Shown: positions 1-4,674, numbered from the stretch's first letter. The stretch is 5,111 nt of DNA from Bacillota bacterium (GCA_021821235.1 JAKACS010000308.1:1-5111); one strand, 5' to 3'. The notes: generated by a model from the sequence alone, not told the origin. Numbers and translations are program-made.

Positions 1-3
1 AAT

Positions 4-147
4 CAGAATTTATATCCATAAATTCTGAACGCACGACGGACAGGACGTCCTAGTCAGGCGAGTGCCACAGGATGTGGCGTCAACGAGCGTGATAAATTCA
101 ACTACGCCTCTGTCTTCGTCCAAAGGACTTGCCAGTCGGCAAGTTTT
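4..147. repeat. Cluster of perfect hairpins, probably a dispersed structured repeat
   Basis: Four separate inverted repeats are packed into 144 bases. CAGAATTTAT (4-13) pairs perfectly with ATAAATTCTG (18-27) over a 4-base loop. AGGACGTCCT (42-51) is a perfect palindrome. GCCACA (64-69) pairs with TGTGGC (73-78), and ACTTGCC (127-133) pairs with GGCAAGT (138-144). Longer-range pairing is also possible: GACGGACAG (35-43) with CTGTC (110-114) plus CGTC (117-120), and AGGCG (56-60) with CGCCT (105-109). The stretch is visibly richer in G and C than its surroundings. This density of structure is what REP/MITE-like elements or a structured RNA show. I recognise no named riboswitch. The minus strand carries a 46-codon reading frame (150 to 10) without a Shine-Dalgarno, which I do not believe is a gene. 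The repeat nature is inferred, since only one copy is in the window. Confidence 0.4.
127..147 (+). terminator. Possible intrinsic terminator reading rightwards
   Basis: A 7-bp stem ACTTGCC/GGCAAGT with an AGTC loop is followed by a short T run (144-147). It would end a plus-strand transcript coming from left of the window. On the minus strand the same hairpin lies downstream of the GNAT gene but is followed by CCTTTGG, a poor T tract. An alternative hairpin, GTTTTCA (143-149) with TGAAAAC (163-169), overlaps its right end. It may simply be part of the hairpin cluster. Confidence 0.3.
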
Positions 148-190
148 CATTTACAGTACGATTGAAAACATGTCGAGTTCTTTTTGAAAC

Positions 191-622
191 CTACATCCTT
201 TTTAAAAATACATAGCTTACTTTATCATACGCCATTTTTTCTTCGTAAAAGCGGTGGGCATCCTGCCGTTTTAGTCCGGATGAAAGCGAGACAATGCTGT
301 ATCCATTTTCTTTTGCCCAATTCTCAACATAGGTTAGAAGTGCTTTGCCATATCCGTGAGAACGATGGTTTTCATCTGTTACTAAATCACAAACCCAAAT
401 AAATTCACCGTTGTAAAGTGTAATCATCGGCATAAATCCAACAACGGCAACGACTTTGTCATTCGCAATTAATGCAGCTAATTTGTATCCTTCCTTATCA
501 AAAGCTTTACTCACCAGTGTTAAAAATTCGTCTTCGCTTAAATGAGTCCGCAATTGCTTCATTACCGGAAAGGCTTCTTTCCATTCATCTGGATGATTTA
601 ATCCTTTAATTGTAACCGTCAT
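191..622 (-). CDS. GNAT family N-acetyltransferase
   Basis: This 143-residue protein is a single GNAT domain, the fold that moves an acetyl group from acetyl-CoA to an amine; the substrate cannot be read from the sequence. Motif A is clear: a strand (VCDLVTDENH, about 77-86) runs into RSHGYG (87-92), the R-x-x-G-x-G pyrophosphate-binding loop, followed by the helix KALLTYVENWA. Motif B is the AHRFYEEKMAYDKVSYVF stretch (122-139), typical of the C-terminal half. An ATG eight codons upstream (646) is also possible, but the start at 622 has AAGGA about 7 bases ahead, whereas 646 has only a distant GGAAG, so I prefer 622. The gene directly follows the small ORF ending at 624 (one base between stop and start), so the two are probably co-transcribed and translationally coupled. 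No convincing terminator follows. Confidence 0.88.
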   Translation of the reverse strand: MTVTIKGLNHPDEWKEAFPVMKQLRTHLSEDEFLTLVSKAFDKEGYKLAALIANDKVVAVVGFMPMITLYNGEFIWVCDLVTDENHRSHGYGKALLTYVENWAKENGYSIVSLSSGLKRQDAHRFYEEKMAYDKVSYVFLKRM

Positions 623-623
623 T

Positions 624-827
624 TCATTTTCCTTCTTTTCTTTCATTTATTGTTACTTCCGAACGTAAATCTTTCTTCTTAGTTATCACTCGTTCTTTCT
701 GGGTATGTAGTAATTTGTCAATATGCTTTAACAAGTCACTAAACGCTTTGCTCATACCCCGAATATTTGCTCCAATGTCTTGATTATAGCAAAGAGTACA
801 GACAGGTAAAGTCTTATATGCTTTTAT
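624..827 (-). CDS. Small CxxC protein with apparent ATA start, upstream partner of the GNAT gene
   Basis: This is an open frame of 67 codons ending in TGA at 626-624, one base before the preferred GNAT start. The predicted peptide begins around KAYKTLPVCTLC and has a C10-x-x-C13 pair that could be half a zinc or redox site. An amphipathic, helix-like stretch follows (about 24-42, with M25, F29, L32, L33, I36, L39, L40), then a very Lys/Arg/Glu-rich tail. The best ribosome binding site is AAAGGGG (840-834), and six bases after it the in-frame codon is ATA, not ATG. Either AUA is used, the start has mutated, or there is a base error. The only in-frame ATG (755) has no proper Shine-Dalgarno and would drop the cysteines. 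I do not recognise the family. The organised reading frame and coupling to the next gene favour a real or recently decayed gene. Confidence 0.5.
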   Translation of the reverse strand: MKAYKTLPVCTLCYNQDIGANIRGMSKAFSDLLKHIDKLLHTQKERVITKKKDLRSEVTINERKEGK

Positions 828-855
828 GAATATCCCCTTTTAATTAAATATGATC

Positions 856-881
856 TATAATGTATATATCAGAGTATATAC
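856..881 (+). promoter_or_regulatory. Putative promoter and operator of the brnTA pair
   Basis: A perfect -10 hexamer TATAAT (856-861) is followed at once by an inverted repeat, GTATATA (862-868) and TATATAC (875-881), with a 6-base centre. The arms would lie over the transcription start, a position where a bound repressor blocks initiation. RHH antitoxins of BrnA type are known to autorepress their operon, so this is the natural operator candidate. No good -35 hexamer is seen 16-18 bases upstream. A second TATAAT (884-889) abuts the Shine-Dalgarno and is unlikely to be used. Confidence 0.45.
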
Positions 882-903
882 GGTATAATAAGGAGGAAAA
901 AGG

Positions 904-1164
904 GTGGAGTTCGAATGGGATAGGCACAACATAAGGCATATTCAAAGACACAATATTACACCAGAAGAAGCTGAACAAGTTTTCTATGACCCTGACCGTT
1001 GCAAACATAATGCATATGATGGCAGTAGGAAACTAATAGGAATGACAGAAGATGGTCGCATTTTAACCATTATATATGAAAAAAAGAAAAATAAATTTAG
1101 ACCTTTTACTGGTTGGGATTCAAGTGAGTCTGAAAAGAAAGTTTACAATCGAAGAAGGAGGTAA
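904..1164 (+). CDS. brnT: BrnT family toxin of a type II toxin-antitoxin system
   Basis: The 86-residue protein fits the BrnT/DUF497 family, RelE-fold ribonucleases that inhibit translation when free of antitoxin. The family layout is visible: an N-terminal MEFEWD strand (1-6), a helix with the N-x-x-H-x-x-R-H pattern (9-16), TPEEAEQVFYDP (19-30), a core sheet around RKLIGMTEDGRILTIIYE (42-59), and a C-terminal strand plus helix (FRPFTGWDSSESEKKVY, 65-81). Length is normal for the family. In many members the last strand reads S/T-A-R; here it is TGW, so a commonly conserved arginine is absent at that place. Translation starts with GTG, with AAGGAGG (890-896) seven bases ahead. The gene precedes its antitoxin by 5 bases, the usual toxin-first brnTA order. 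Family assignment is by recognition only. Confidence 0.85.
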   Translation: MEFEWDRHNIRHIQRHNITPEEAEQVFYDPDRCKHNAYDGSRKLIGMTEDGRILTIIYEKKKNKFRPFTGWDSSESEKKVYNRRRR

Positions 1165-1169
1165 TAAAG

Positions 1170-1535
1170 ATGGAGGAAATCAATAATAAAATTCCTAAAG
1201 AACCTCTATATGATGAAAGAGGTAGAATCATTATTAATGACCCAATCGAAATTCCCAGTGGTATGACGGAAGAGGAAATGGTTGAATTCTGGGATACTCA
1301 TGCTATGAGCGAAGAAATGTTGGAAAATAGTTTTATTCCAGAAGATGAGGAAGATGACCTTCCGCCACCAAGAAAAACTTTATGCACTAAGCAGATTAAT
1401 TTAAGAATCGAGAATGATTTGCTCGCCCGTCTACAAAATTTAGCCGCAATAAAAAATGTTCCTTATCAAACTCTCTTAAAACAATTTGTAGTTGAACGTG
1501 TATACGAAGAAGAAAAAAGAGAAAAAGTGTTTTAA
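1170..1535 (+). CDS. brnA: BrnA-like CopG/RHH antitoxin
   Basis: The 121-residue partner of the BrnT-like toxin. The acidic middle part contains MTEEEMVEFWDTHAMSEEM (32-50), the E-F-W-x-T-H signature of CopG-type antitoxins paired with BrnT, then a strongly acidic linker (about 58-63) and PPP (65-67). The C-terminal part has ribbon-helix-helix form: a DNA-contacting strand KQINLRI (74-80), helix A (81-93), a turn at NVP, and helix B to about 111. The order is toxin-neutralising region first and DNA-binding domain second. At 121 residues it is longer than many BrnA proteins, mainly through about 30 N-terminal residues. The start has an excellent AAGGAGGT (1155-1162) seven bases upstream, lying inside the end of the toxin gene. 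This may favour antitoxin over the GTG-started toxin. It probably represses its own promoter with the toxin as co-repressor. Confidence 0.82.
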   Translation: MEEINNKIPKEPLYDERGRIIINDPIEIPSGMTEEEMVEFWDTHAMSEEMLENSFIPEDEEDDLPPPRKTLCTKQINLRIENDLLARLQNLAAIKNVPYQTLLKQFVVERVYEEEKREKVF

Positions 1536-1542
1536 GCATTTT

Positions 1543-1570
1543 AAGACCAGCATACAAGCTGGTCTTTTGT
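1543..1570 (+). terminator. Intrinsic terminator of the brnTA operon
   Basis: A perfect 9-bp stem, AAGACCAGC (1543-1551) with GCTGGTCTT (1558-1566), closes a 6-base loop and runs into TTTTGT. It begins 8 bases after the antitoxin stop codon, so it ends the toxin-antitoxin transcript and insulates the dehydrogenase gene downstream. Confidence 0.85.
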
Positions 1571-1663
1571 CTGCTCAAAGGTCACTAAGCGAGCGGCTTA
1601 AGGCCCGAAAATCTGAAAGCTCACGCTCGGCCGTCAATGGATATGTGAATTCTTTTATTATGG

Positions 1664-1678
1664 CGCAAGCGGTTGCAT
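1664..1678 (-). promoter_or_regulatory. Candidate cre (CcpA) operator upstream of the dehydrogenase
   Basis: Read on the minus strand, ATGCAACCGCTTGCG matches the relaxed cre pattern WTGNAANCGNWNNCW at every fixed position except the final W. The core is quasi-palindromic (GCAA, four bases, TTGC) around a central CG, as expected for a LacI/GalR-family operator. It lies 56 bases before the dehydrogenase ATG and overlaps the possible -35 region, a place where bound CcpA would repress. Another LacI-family regulator could use it instead. Confidence 0.5.
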
Positions 1679-1701
1679 GAGTAATTTTCATAAGTTAGTA
1701 T
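1673..1701 (+). promoter_or_regulatory. Weak candidate sigma-A promoter for the dehydrogenase
   Basis: TTGCAT (1673-1678) and TAGTAT (1696-1701) are 17 bases apart, matching the consensus hexamers at 3 and 4 positions. The -35 box overlaps the cre-like site. An alternative -10, TATTAT (1656-1661), sits just before the cre-like site but lacks a -35 hexamer. Both are weak, so the location is uncertain. Confidence 0.3.
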
Positions 1702-1733
1702 AGTAGTAGATTGTTTATTGGGAGGGATATGTT

Positions 1734-2897
1734 ATGCAAGACTTTGTGTTTCAAAATAGTACAAAGTTAATTTTCGGCAAAGACAAAGAGCAGTTAGTAG
1801 GGCAAGAATCGGTCGCTTTTGGCAAAAAACTTCTTCTGCACTACGGGGGAGGCAGTATTAAAAAGACTGGGTTATATGATCGGGTGGTTCAGTCGTTACT
1901 TGAGCAAGGGATTGAAATTTTCGAATTGGCCGGAGTACAACCAAACCCTCGAGTAAGCCTTGTTCGGGAAGGAGTTGCCCTTTGTAAGCAAAAATCAATT
2001 GATCTTATCCTTGCTGTTGGCGGCGGAAGTGTGATTGATTCTGCGAAGGCAATTGCTGCCGGCACCAAATATGACGGGGATGTATGGGATTTCTTTGACG
2101 GAAAAGCGGAAGTAACCGATTGTTTGCCAATCGGGGTTGTGTTAACCATTCCGGCCGCAGGCAGTGAAACAAGCGAAGGAACGGTCATTACGAACGAAGA
2201 TGGATGGTATAAAAGATCGGCAGGCCACCCAACCATGCGGCCTAAATTTGCCATCTTAAATCCTGTTCTTACATATACCCTGCCTGCATACCAAACCGCC
2301 TGCGGGATTACCGATATGACGGCACATATTTTGGAAAGATATTTCACAAATGAGAAGCATGTTGAATTAACAGATCGATTATGTGAAGCGGCGTTAAGAA
2401 CGATTATTAACAATGCTCAAACAGTTCTGGAAAACCCGGAAAATTATGATGCACGTGCGGAGATTATGTGGTCTGGAACAATCGCCCATAATGATTTGTT
2501 AGGAACCGGCAGGATCGGGGATTGGGGCAGCCATGATATTGAACATGAGATCAGTGGGATTTACGACATTGCCCATGGCGCAGGATTGGCAATCGTTTTC
2601 CCTGCCTGGATGAAGTATGTTTACAAACATGATGTCAATCGGTTTGCGCAATTTGCAAGTCGAGTGTGGGATGTTGAAACCGATTTGAACAATCTAGAAA
2701 AAACAGCCTTAAAAGGGATCGAGAAAACAGAAGCATTCTTCCATTCGATTGGAATGCCAGTAAGATTAGCTGAAGCCAATATTGGAGAAGAGCACCTGGA
2801 ACAAATGGCGACAAAAGGAACAGGACGCGGCCCATTGGGTAACTTCGTTAAATTGTATGAAAAAGATGTATTGCAAATTTTAAAATTAGCATTATAA
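1734..2897 (+). CDS. Iron-containing (type III) alcohol dehydrogenase, butanol dehydrogenase-like
   Basis: This complete 387-residue enzyme of the Fe-ADH superfamily interconverts aldehydes and primary alcohols with NAD(P)H in the cytosol. It is closest, as far as I recognise, to the butanol dehydrogenases YugJ/YugK and to E. coli YqhD. The N-terminal Rossmann-like half carries YGGGSIKKTG (37-46), a loop that in YqhD-type enzymes goes with NADPH preference, then PNPR (70-73) and the nucleotide loop GGGSVIDSAK (96-105). The C-terminal helical half provides the metal ligands D194, H198, H267 and H281, the same residue numbers as in YqhD; H271 also lies close by. Length is normal and no lesion is seen. 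The ATG has GGGAGG (1720-1725) at good distance. The gene stands alone between the brnTA terminator and a convergent region. The cre-like site suggests carbon catabolite control. A likely role is disposal of aldehydes or fermentative alcohol formation; the substrate is inferred from family only. Confidence 0.93.
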   Translation: MQDFVFQNSTKLIFGKDKEQLVGQESVAFGKKLLLHYGGGSIKKTGLYDRVVQSLLEQGIEIFELAGVQPNPRVSLVREGVALCKQKSIDLILAVGGGSVIDSAKAIAAGTKYDGDVWDFFDGKAEVTDCLPIGVVLTIPAAGSETSEGTVITNEDGWYKRSAGHPTMRPKFAILNPVLTYTLPAYQTACGITDMTAHILERYFTNEKHVELTDRLCEAALRTIINNAQTVLENPENYDARAEIMWSGTIAHNDLLGTGRIGDWGSHDIEHEISGIYDIAHGAGLAIVFPAWMKYVYKHDVNRFAQFASRVWDVETDLNNLEKTALKGIEKTEAFFHSIGMPVRLAEANIGEEHLEQMATKGTGRGPLGNFVKLYEKDVLQILKLAL

Positions 2898-2930
2898 AAG
2901 ATTTTTGGTCACGAGGTTTTGCTCATTCTG

Positions 2931-2953
2931 ATTACTTTAACGTAATGTTTTTT
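2931..2953 (+). terminator. Weak terminator candidate after the dehydrogenase
   Basis: The quasi-palindrome ATTACTTTAACGTAAT (2931-2946) forms a 5-bp stem, ATTAC/GTAAT, followed by GTTTTTT. The position, 33 bases after the stop codon, is right, but the stem is short and AT-rich. Confidence 0.35.
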
Positions 2954-2968
2954 ATTGTTTTTAGAAGA

Positions 2969-3062
2969 GGGACATCACCCTTTTTGAATGATTACCTTGC
3001 GGTGGAAAATTATTACAATGGTAGTCAGTTAAAATGATCACCAAAAAGGGTGTATGCTGCCC
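2969..3062. repeat. Nested inverted repeat, possible transposon-end remnant
   Basis: CACCCTTTTT (2976-2985) is perfectly repeated in inverted form as AAAAAGGGTG (3043-3052). Imperfect pairing continues outward to GGG (2969-2971) and CCC (3060-3062). Inside, TGATTACC faces GGTAGTCA with one mismatch that would be a G-U pair in RNA. On the minus strand the inner part, GGTGATCATTTTAACTGAC, resembles the tandem TGATCA/TTTTAA-rich end repeats I associate with IS21-family elements. No transposase frame remains. The inverted repeat is directly seen; the IS link is a guess from memory. Confidence 0.4.
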
Positions 3063-3163
3063 ATTTGAAACTCAATAAAAATATACTCCCAGCAGCCGGA
3101 TTTTATTTTTAACGGTACAAAAATAGATGAAACTCAATCACAAAAAATAAGGGAGTGAACCTT

Positions 3164-3196
3164 TTGGGAATTGTTGAACTTAAGAACCGGGGTTGA
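3164..3196 (+). pseudogene. Ten-codon stump behind a good ribosome binding site
   Basis: AAGGGAG (3149-3155) is followed eight bases later by TTG and the short frame MGIVELKNRG, then TGA. The first residues resemble the beginning of ABC-transporter ATP-binding subunits (M-x-I-V-E-L-K-N), but the Walker A region never follows in any frame. It may be what is left of a deleted gene, a leader peptide, or chance. Confidence 0.18.
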
Positions 3197-3248
3197 TTTC
3201 TTGGAAGTAGACAGTAAACTAACAATGAACAAATAATAGTTGAAGGTC

Positions 3249-3284
3249 AAAAAAATAGCAAAGATGGTTTTGCTCTTTGCTATT
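3249..3284 (-). terminator. Intrinsic terminator of the secreted protein-lipoprotein operon
   Basis: On the minus strand AATAGCAAAG (3284-3275) pairs perfectly with CTTTGCTATT (3263-3254) around an 11-base loop, and a run of seven T follows (A run 3249-3255 on the plus strand, partly shared with the stem). The stop codon TAG of the lipoprotein gene lies inside the ascending arm, a compact gene-end design. Confidence 0.85.
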
Positions 3285-3849
3285 GGATCATATTAACTTC
3301 TAGCCCGATAATGACAGCAACCAATTCAAGCTTCTCATTCAAAATAGCTAGCTCGTAATTTTCCGGAGATAAGGCTACCTTTATTTCGTCAGGGGTTGCA
3401 TTTTGTTTAATTTTGATTATTTGCGTTAAGTGATATTTATCTCCTACTATGTTAAGTTTTTCTAAATTTCCTTCAATAGACTGTGGATTGTTAGCAAATA
3501 TATTTTTTAGTTTTTCCTGACCTTCTATGTCAGCAAAGGTAAAATAAAACTTATTCTTGGTTTTCATCATGATTTCTTTTAATTCTGTTGAAAGCAAAAA
3601 ATCCATATTAAGGATAATGGTTTGATTTTTTAACTTAATACTTAAAACTCCTGTTTTTAAATTTTTACCATTAATAATCTCTTGATATTCTGTAATAGAA
3701 TTGTAGGGTTCTTTTTTAACTTCGTTAGTTGAAGTTACACTGGGAGATTTGGGCTTATTTTTTTGTTCATTTTTATTTGAGTTCGCTTCTGAACATCCTG
3801 AAACCGTGATGATAGTAATCAACATAAAAAACAGAAAAAGTTTTTTCAT
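3280..3849 (-). CDS. Lipoprotein of unknown function
   Basis: The 189-residue product begins with a Lys-Lys pair and a hydrophobic stretch (4-16), ending in the lipobox V-S-G-C with the lipidated cysteine at 19. It should therefore be anchored on the outer face of the membrane. A Ser/Asn/Lys/Pro-rich linker (20-48) leads to a folded part (about 50-189) of mixed strands and helices, with YFTFADIEGQEKL (102-114) and a hydrophobic C-terminal strand (LVAVIIGLEV, 176-185). I do not recognise the family. A GTG three codons upstream (3858) lies in frame, but the ATG at 3849 has AGGTGA six to seven bases before it and is preferred. It starts nine bases after the stop of the secreted-protein gene, with the Shine-Dalgarno overlapping that stop, so the two form an operon. 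A role as immunity or partner protein of the secreted product is inferred from position only. Confidence 0.75.
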   Translation of the reverse strand: MKKLFLFFMLITIITVSGCSEANSNKNEQKNKPKSPSVTSTNEVKKEPYNSITEYQEIINGKNLKTGVLSIKLKNQTIILNMDFLLSTELKEIMMKTKNKFYFTFADIEGQEKLKNIFANNPQSIEGNLEKLNIVGDKYHLTQIIKIKQNATPDEIKVALSPENYELAILNEKLELVAVIIGLEVNMIQ

Positions 3850-3858
3850 AAGATTCAC

Positions 3859-4488
3859 CTATAGAGGTGTAGATGTTTTATCGGAGTATTCATTATATGA
3901 GTAATTTGCATATACAGATTTTCTACTAGTCGCTAAACCGTTACTGTAGTGTACAATATTTCCTGATGTTTTAACAGCTAAGGAACCAGTTGATATTGTT
4001 GTAGTAGTTCTTGCTGGAATGTTCCATGTGTAAGTAACAGAAACAGTAGTAGATGTTCCAAATGATGCTTCCGCACTAATTCCAATCTTCCCCTGTATTA
4101 ACTTCCAGTTAATAGCTGTTTCTGCTGATGTTCCAATACTTCCATTTGCAAATTTTGTTCTTGAAACTGTTCGAGTTACGCTATCACTCAACGAGCTATT
4201 ATTTGTAATTACTGTTCCCCAATTTTTACTTTTATATAATGTTTTTGTTGTTACTTCATATTCGTCTCCGGTGTAAGGGATATACATTGGAGCTATGACT
4301 GCTTCATCAAGTAAATCATATTCAATTGGTCGGGGATAATAAATACTAGTAATCTTTAAGTTTCCTTGCTTTTCTTTTAACACAACTGTGTCCAAAGTTT
4401 TTCCCTTTGCGAAGGTAGCTTCCCCTGTTGTTAATGAGATAAGTAAGCCGAAAAATAGGGTTGATATTAGTAAAAATAACTTTTTCAC
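3859..4488 (-). CDS. Secreted Ser/Thr-rich beta-strand protein, possible small pore former
   Basis: The 209-residue product has a classic Sec signal peptide: KK at 2-3, hydrophobic core 4-21, likely cleavage after ATFA (27/28). No transmembrane segment, lipobox or cell-wall anchor follows, so it should be released. The mature part is rich in Ser and Thr with alternating polar/non-polar residues. Two such stretches (about 97-122 and 135-156) enclose INWKLIQGKIG, followed by TWNIPARTTTTIS (154-166). This pattern recalls the membrane-inserting hairpin region of aerolysin/ETX-MTX2 beta-pore formers, but I cannot place it in a named family. An ATG at 4500 is in frame, yet its AAAGG directly abuts it. 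The GTG at 4488 has GGTG six bases upstream, the same layout as the next gene, and begins the signal peptide cleanly with MKKLFLL. It is first in an operon with the lipoprotein. Confidence 0.75.
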   Translation of the reverse strand: MKKLFLLISTLFFGLLISLTTGEATFAKGKTLDTVVLKEKQGNLKITSIYYPRPIEYDLLDEAVIAPMYIPYTGDEYEVTTKTLYKSKNWGTVITNNSSLSDSVTRTVSRTKFANGSIGTSAETAINWKLIQGKIGISAEASFGTSTTVSVTYTWNIPARTTTTISTGSLAVKTSGNIVHYSNGLATSRKSVYANYSYNEYSDKTSTPL

Positions 4489-4523
4489 TAGAAACACCAT
4501 CCTTTGTATTTATCCTACAACTA

Positions 4524-4535
4524 TAACTTAAGTTA
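4524..4535. promoter_or_regulatory. Perfect 12-bp palindrome, operator candidate
   Basis: TAACTTAAGTTA is its own reverse complement and lies 36 bases upstream of the preferred GTG of the secreted-protein gene, on the promoter side. That is a usual place for a repressor site. No clear -35/-10 pair for the operon was found nearby; TTTACA (4552-4547, minus strand) is the best -35-like hexamer but lacks a good -10 partner. The regulator is unknown. Confidence 0.35.
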
Positions 4536-4645
4536 AGCAGGAGTACTTGTAAATATAAATAAATGGCAATATTGTGAAAATTATTAATGCGGTATCCATC
4601 TTTTAAATTAATCTAAATCTTTGATGAAACAATATAATTTTCTCA

Positions 4646-4674
4646 CTGTCAATCGTAGAAACCATTGATATAAT
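4646..4674 (+). promoter_or_regulatory. Extended -10 sigma-A promoter for mutA
   Basis: CTGTCA (4646-4651, four of six consensus bases) is separated by 17 bases from a perfect TATAAT (4669-4674), preceded by TGA, the extended -10 motif TGn. Transcription would start near 4681 and give a leader of about 90 bases before the mutA ATG. A second, weaker pair, TTGGAT (4720-4725) and TAGAAT (4742-4747) with a 16-base spacer, lies closer to the gene. TATAAT also occurs at 4633-4638 and 4715-4720 without -35 partners. Confidence 0.55.

Larger units (their letters stand above)
2898..3248. other. Gene-free convergent region with repeat and gene remnants
   Basis: No intact gene is seen between the dehydrogenase stop and the lipoprotein gene that converges on it. 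The stretch holds a weak terminator-like hairpin (2931-2953), a nested inverted repeat (2969-3062), two copies of TGAAACTCAAT (3066-3076 and 3128-3138), and a 10-codon frame behind a good ribosome binding site (3164-3196). Stops are frequent in all frames. The mix suggests past insertion and deletion at this junction. Confidence 0.55.

Noticed and set aside
10..150. 46-codon minus-strand frame inside the hairpin cluster
   Set aside because: It has no ribosome binding site and coincides with a structured repeat. It is most likely a non-coding frame, though such frames are easily annotated.
184..402. 72-codon plus-strand frame
   Set aside because: It lies antisense to the well-supported GNAT gene and has no family signature.
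725..730. TTGACA-like sequence on the minus strand inside the small ORF as a GNAT promoter
   Set aside because: No -10 hexamer at a usable spacing; the GNAT gene is more simply co-transcribed with the small ORF.
1396..1578. 60-codon minus-strand frame
   Set aside because: It is a shadow of the antitoxin gene and runs through its terminator.
1590..1629. CGAGCG (1590-1595) and CGCTCG (1624-1629) inverted repeat
   Set aside because: Only six paired bases around a 28-base loop with no T tract or further pairing. It could be chance.
1492..1680. 62-codon plus-strand frame
   Set aside because: It overlaps the antitoxin end in another frame, crosses the terminator and the cre-like site, and has low-complexity Lys/Ser content.
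1889..2413. 174-codon minus-strand frame
   Set aside because: It is antisense to the intact dehydrogenase, whose domain and metal-ligand pattern is clear.
2635..2835. 66-codon minus-strand frame
   Set aside because: It is a shadow of the dehydrogenase C-terminal part.
4618..4651. Minus-strand TTGACA (4651-4646 region) as -35 for the secreted-protein operon
   Set aside because: The hexamer is perfect, but at 16-18 bases no TATAAT-like box follows, and the same bases serve better as the plus-strand -35 of mutA.
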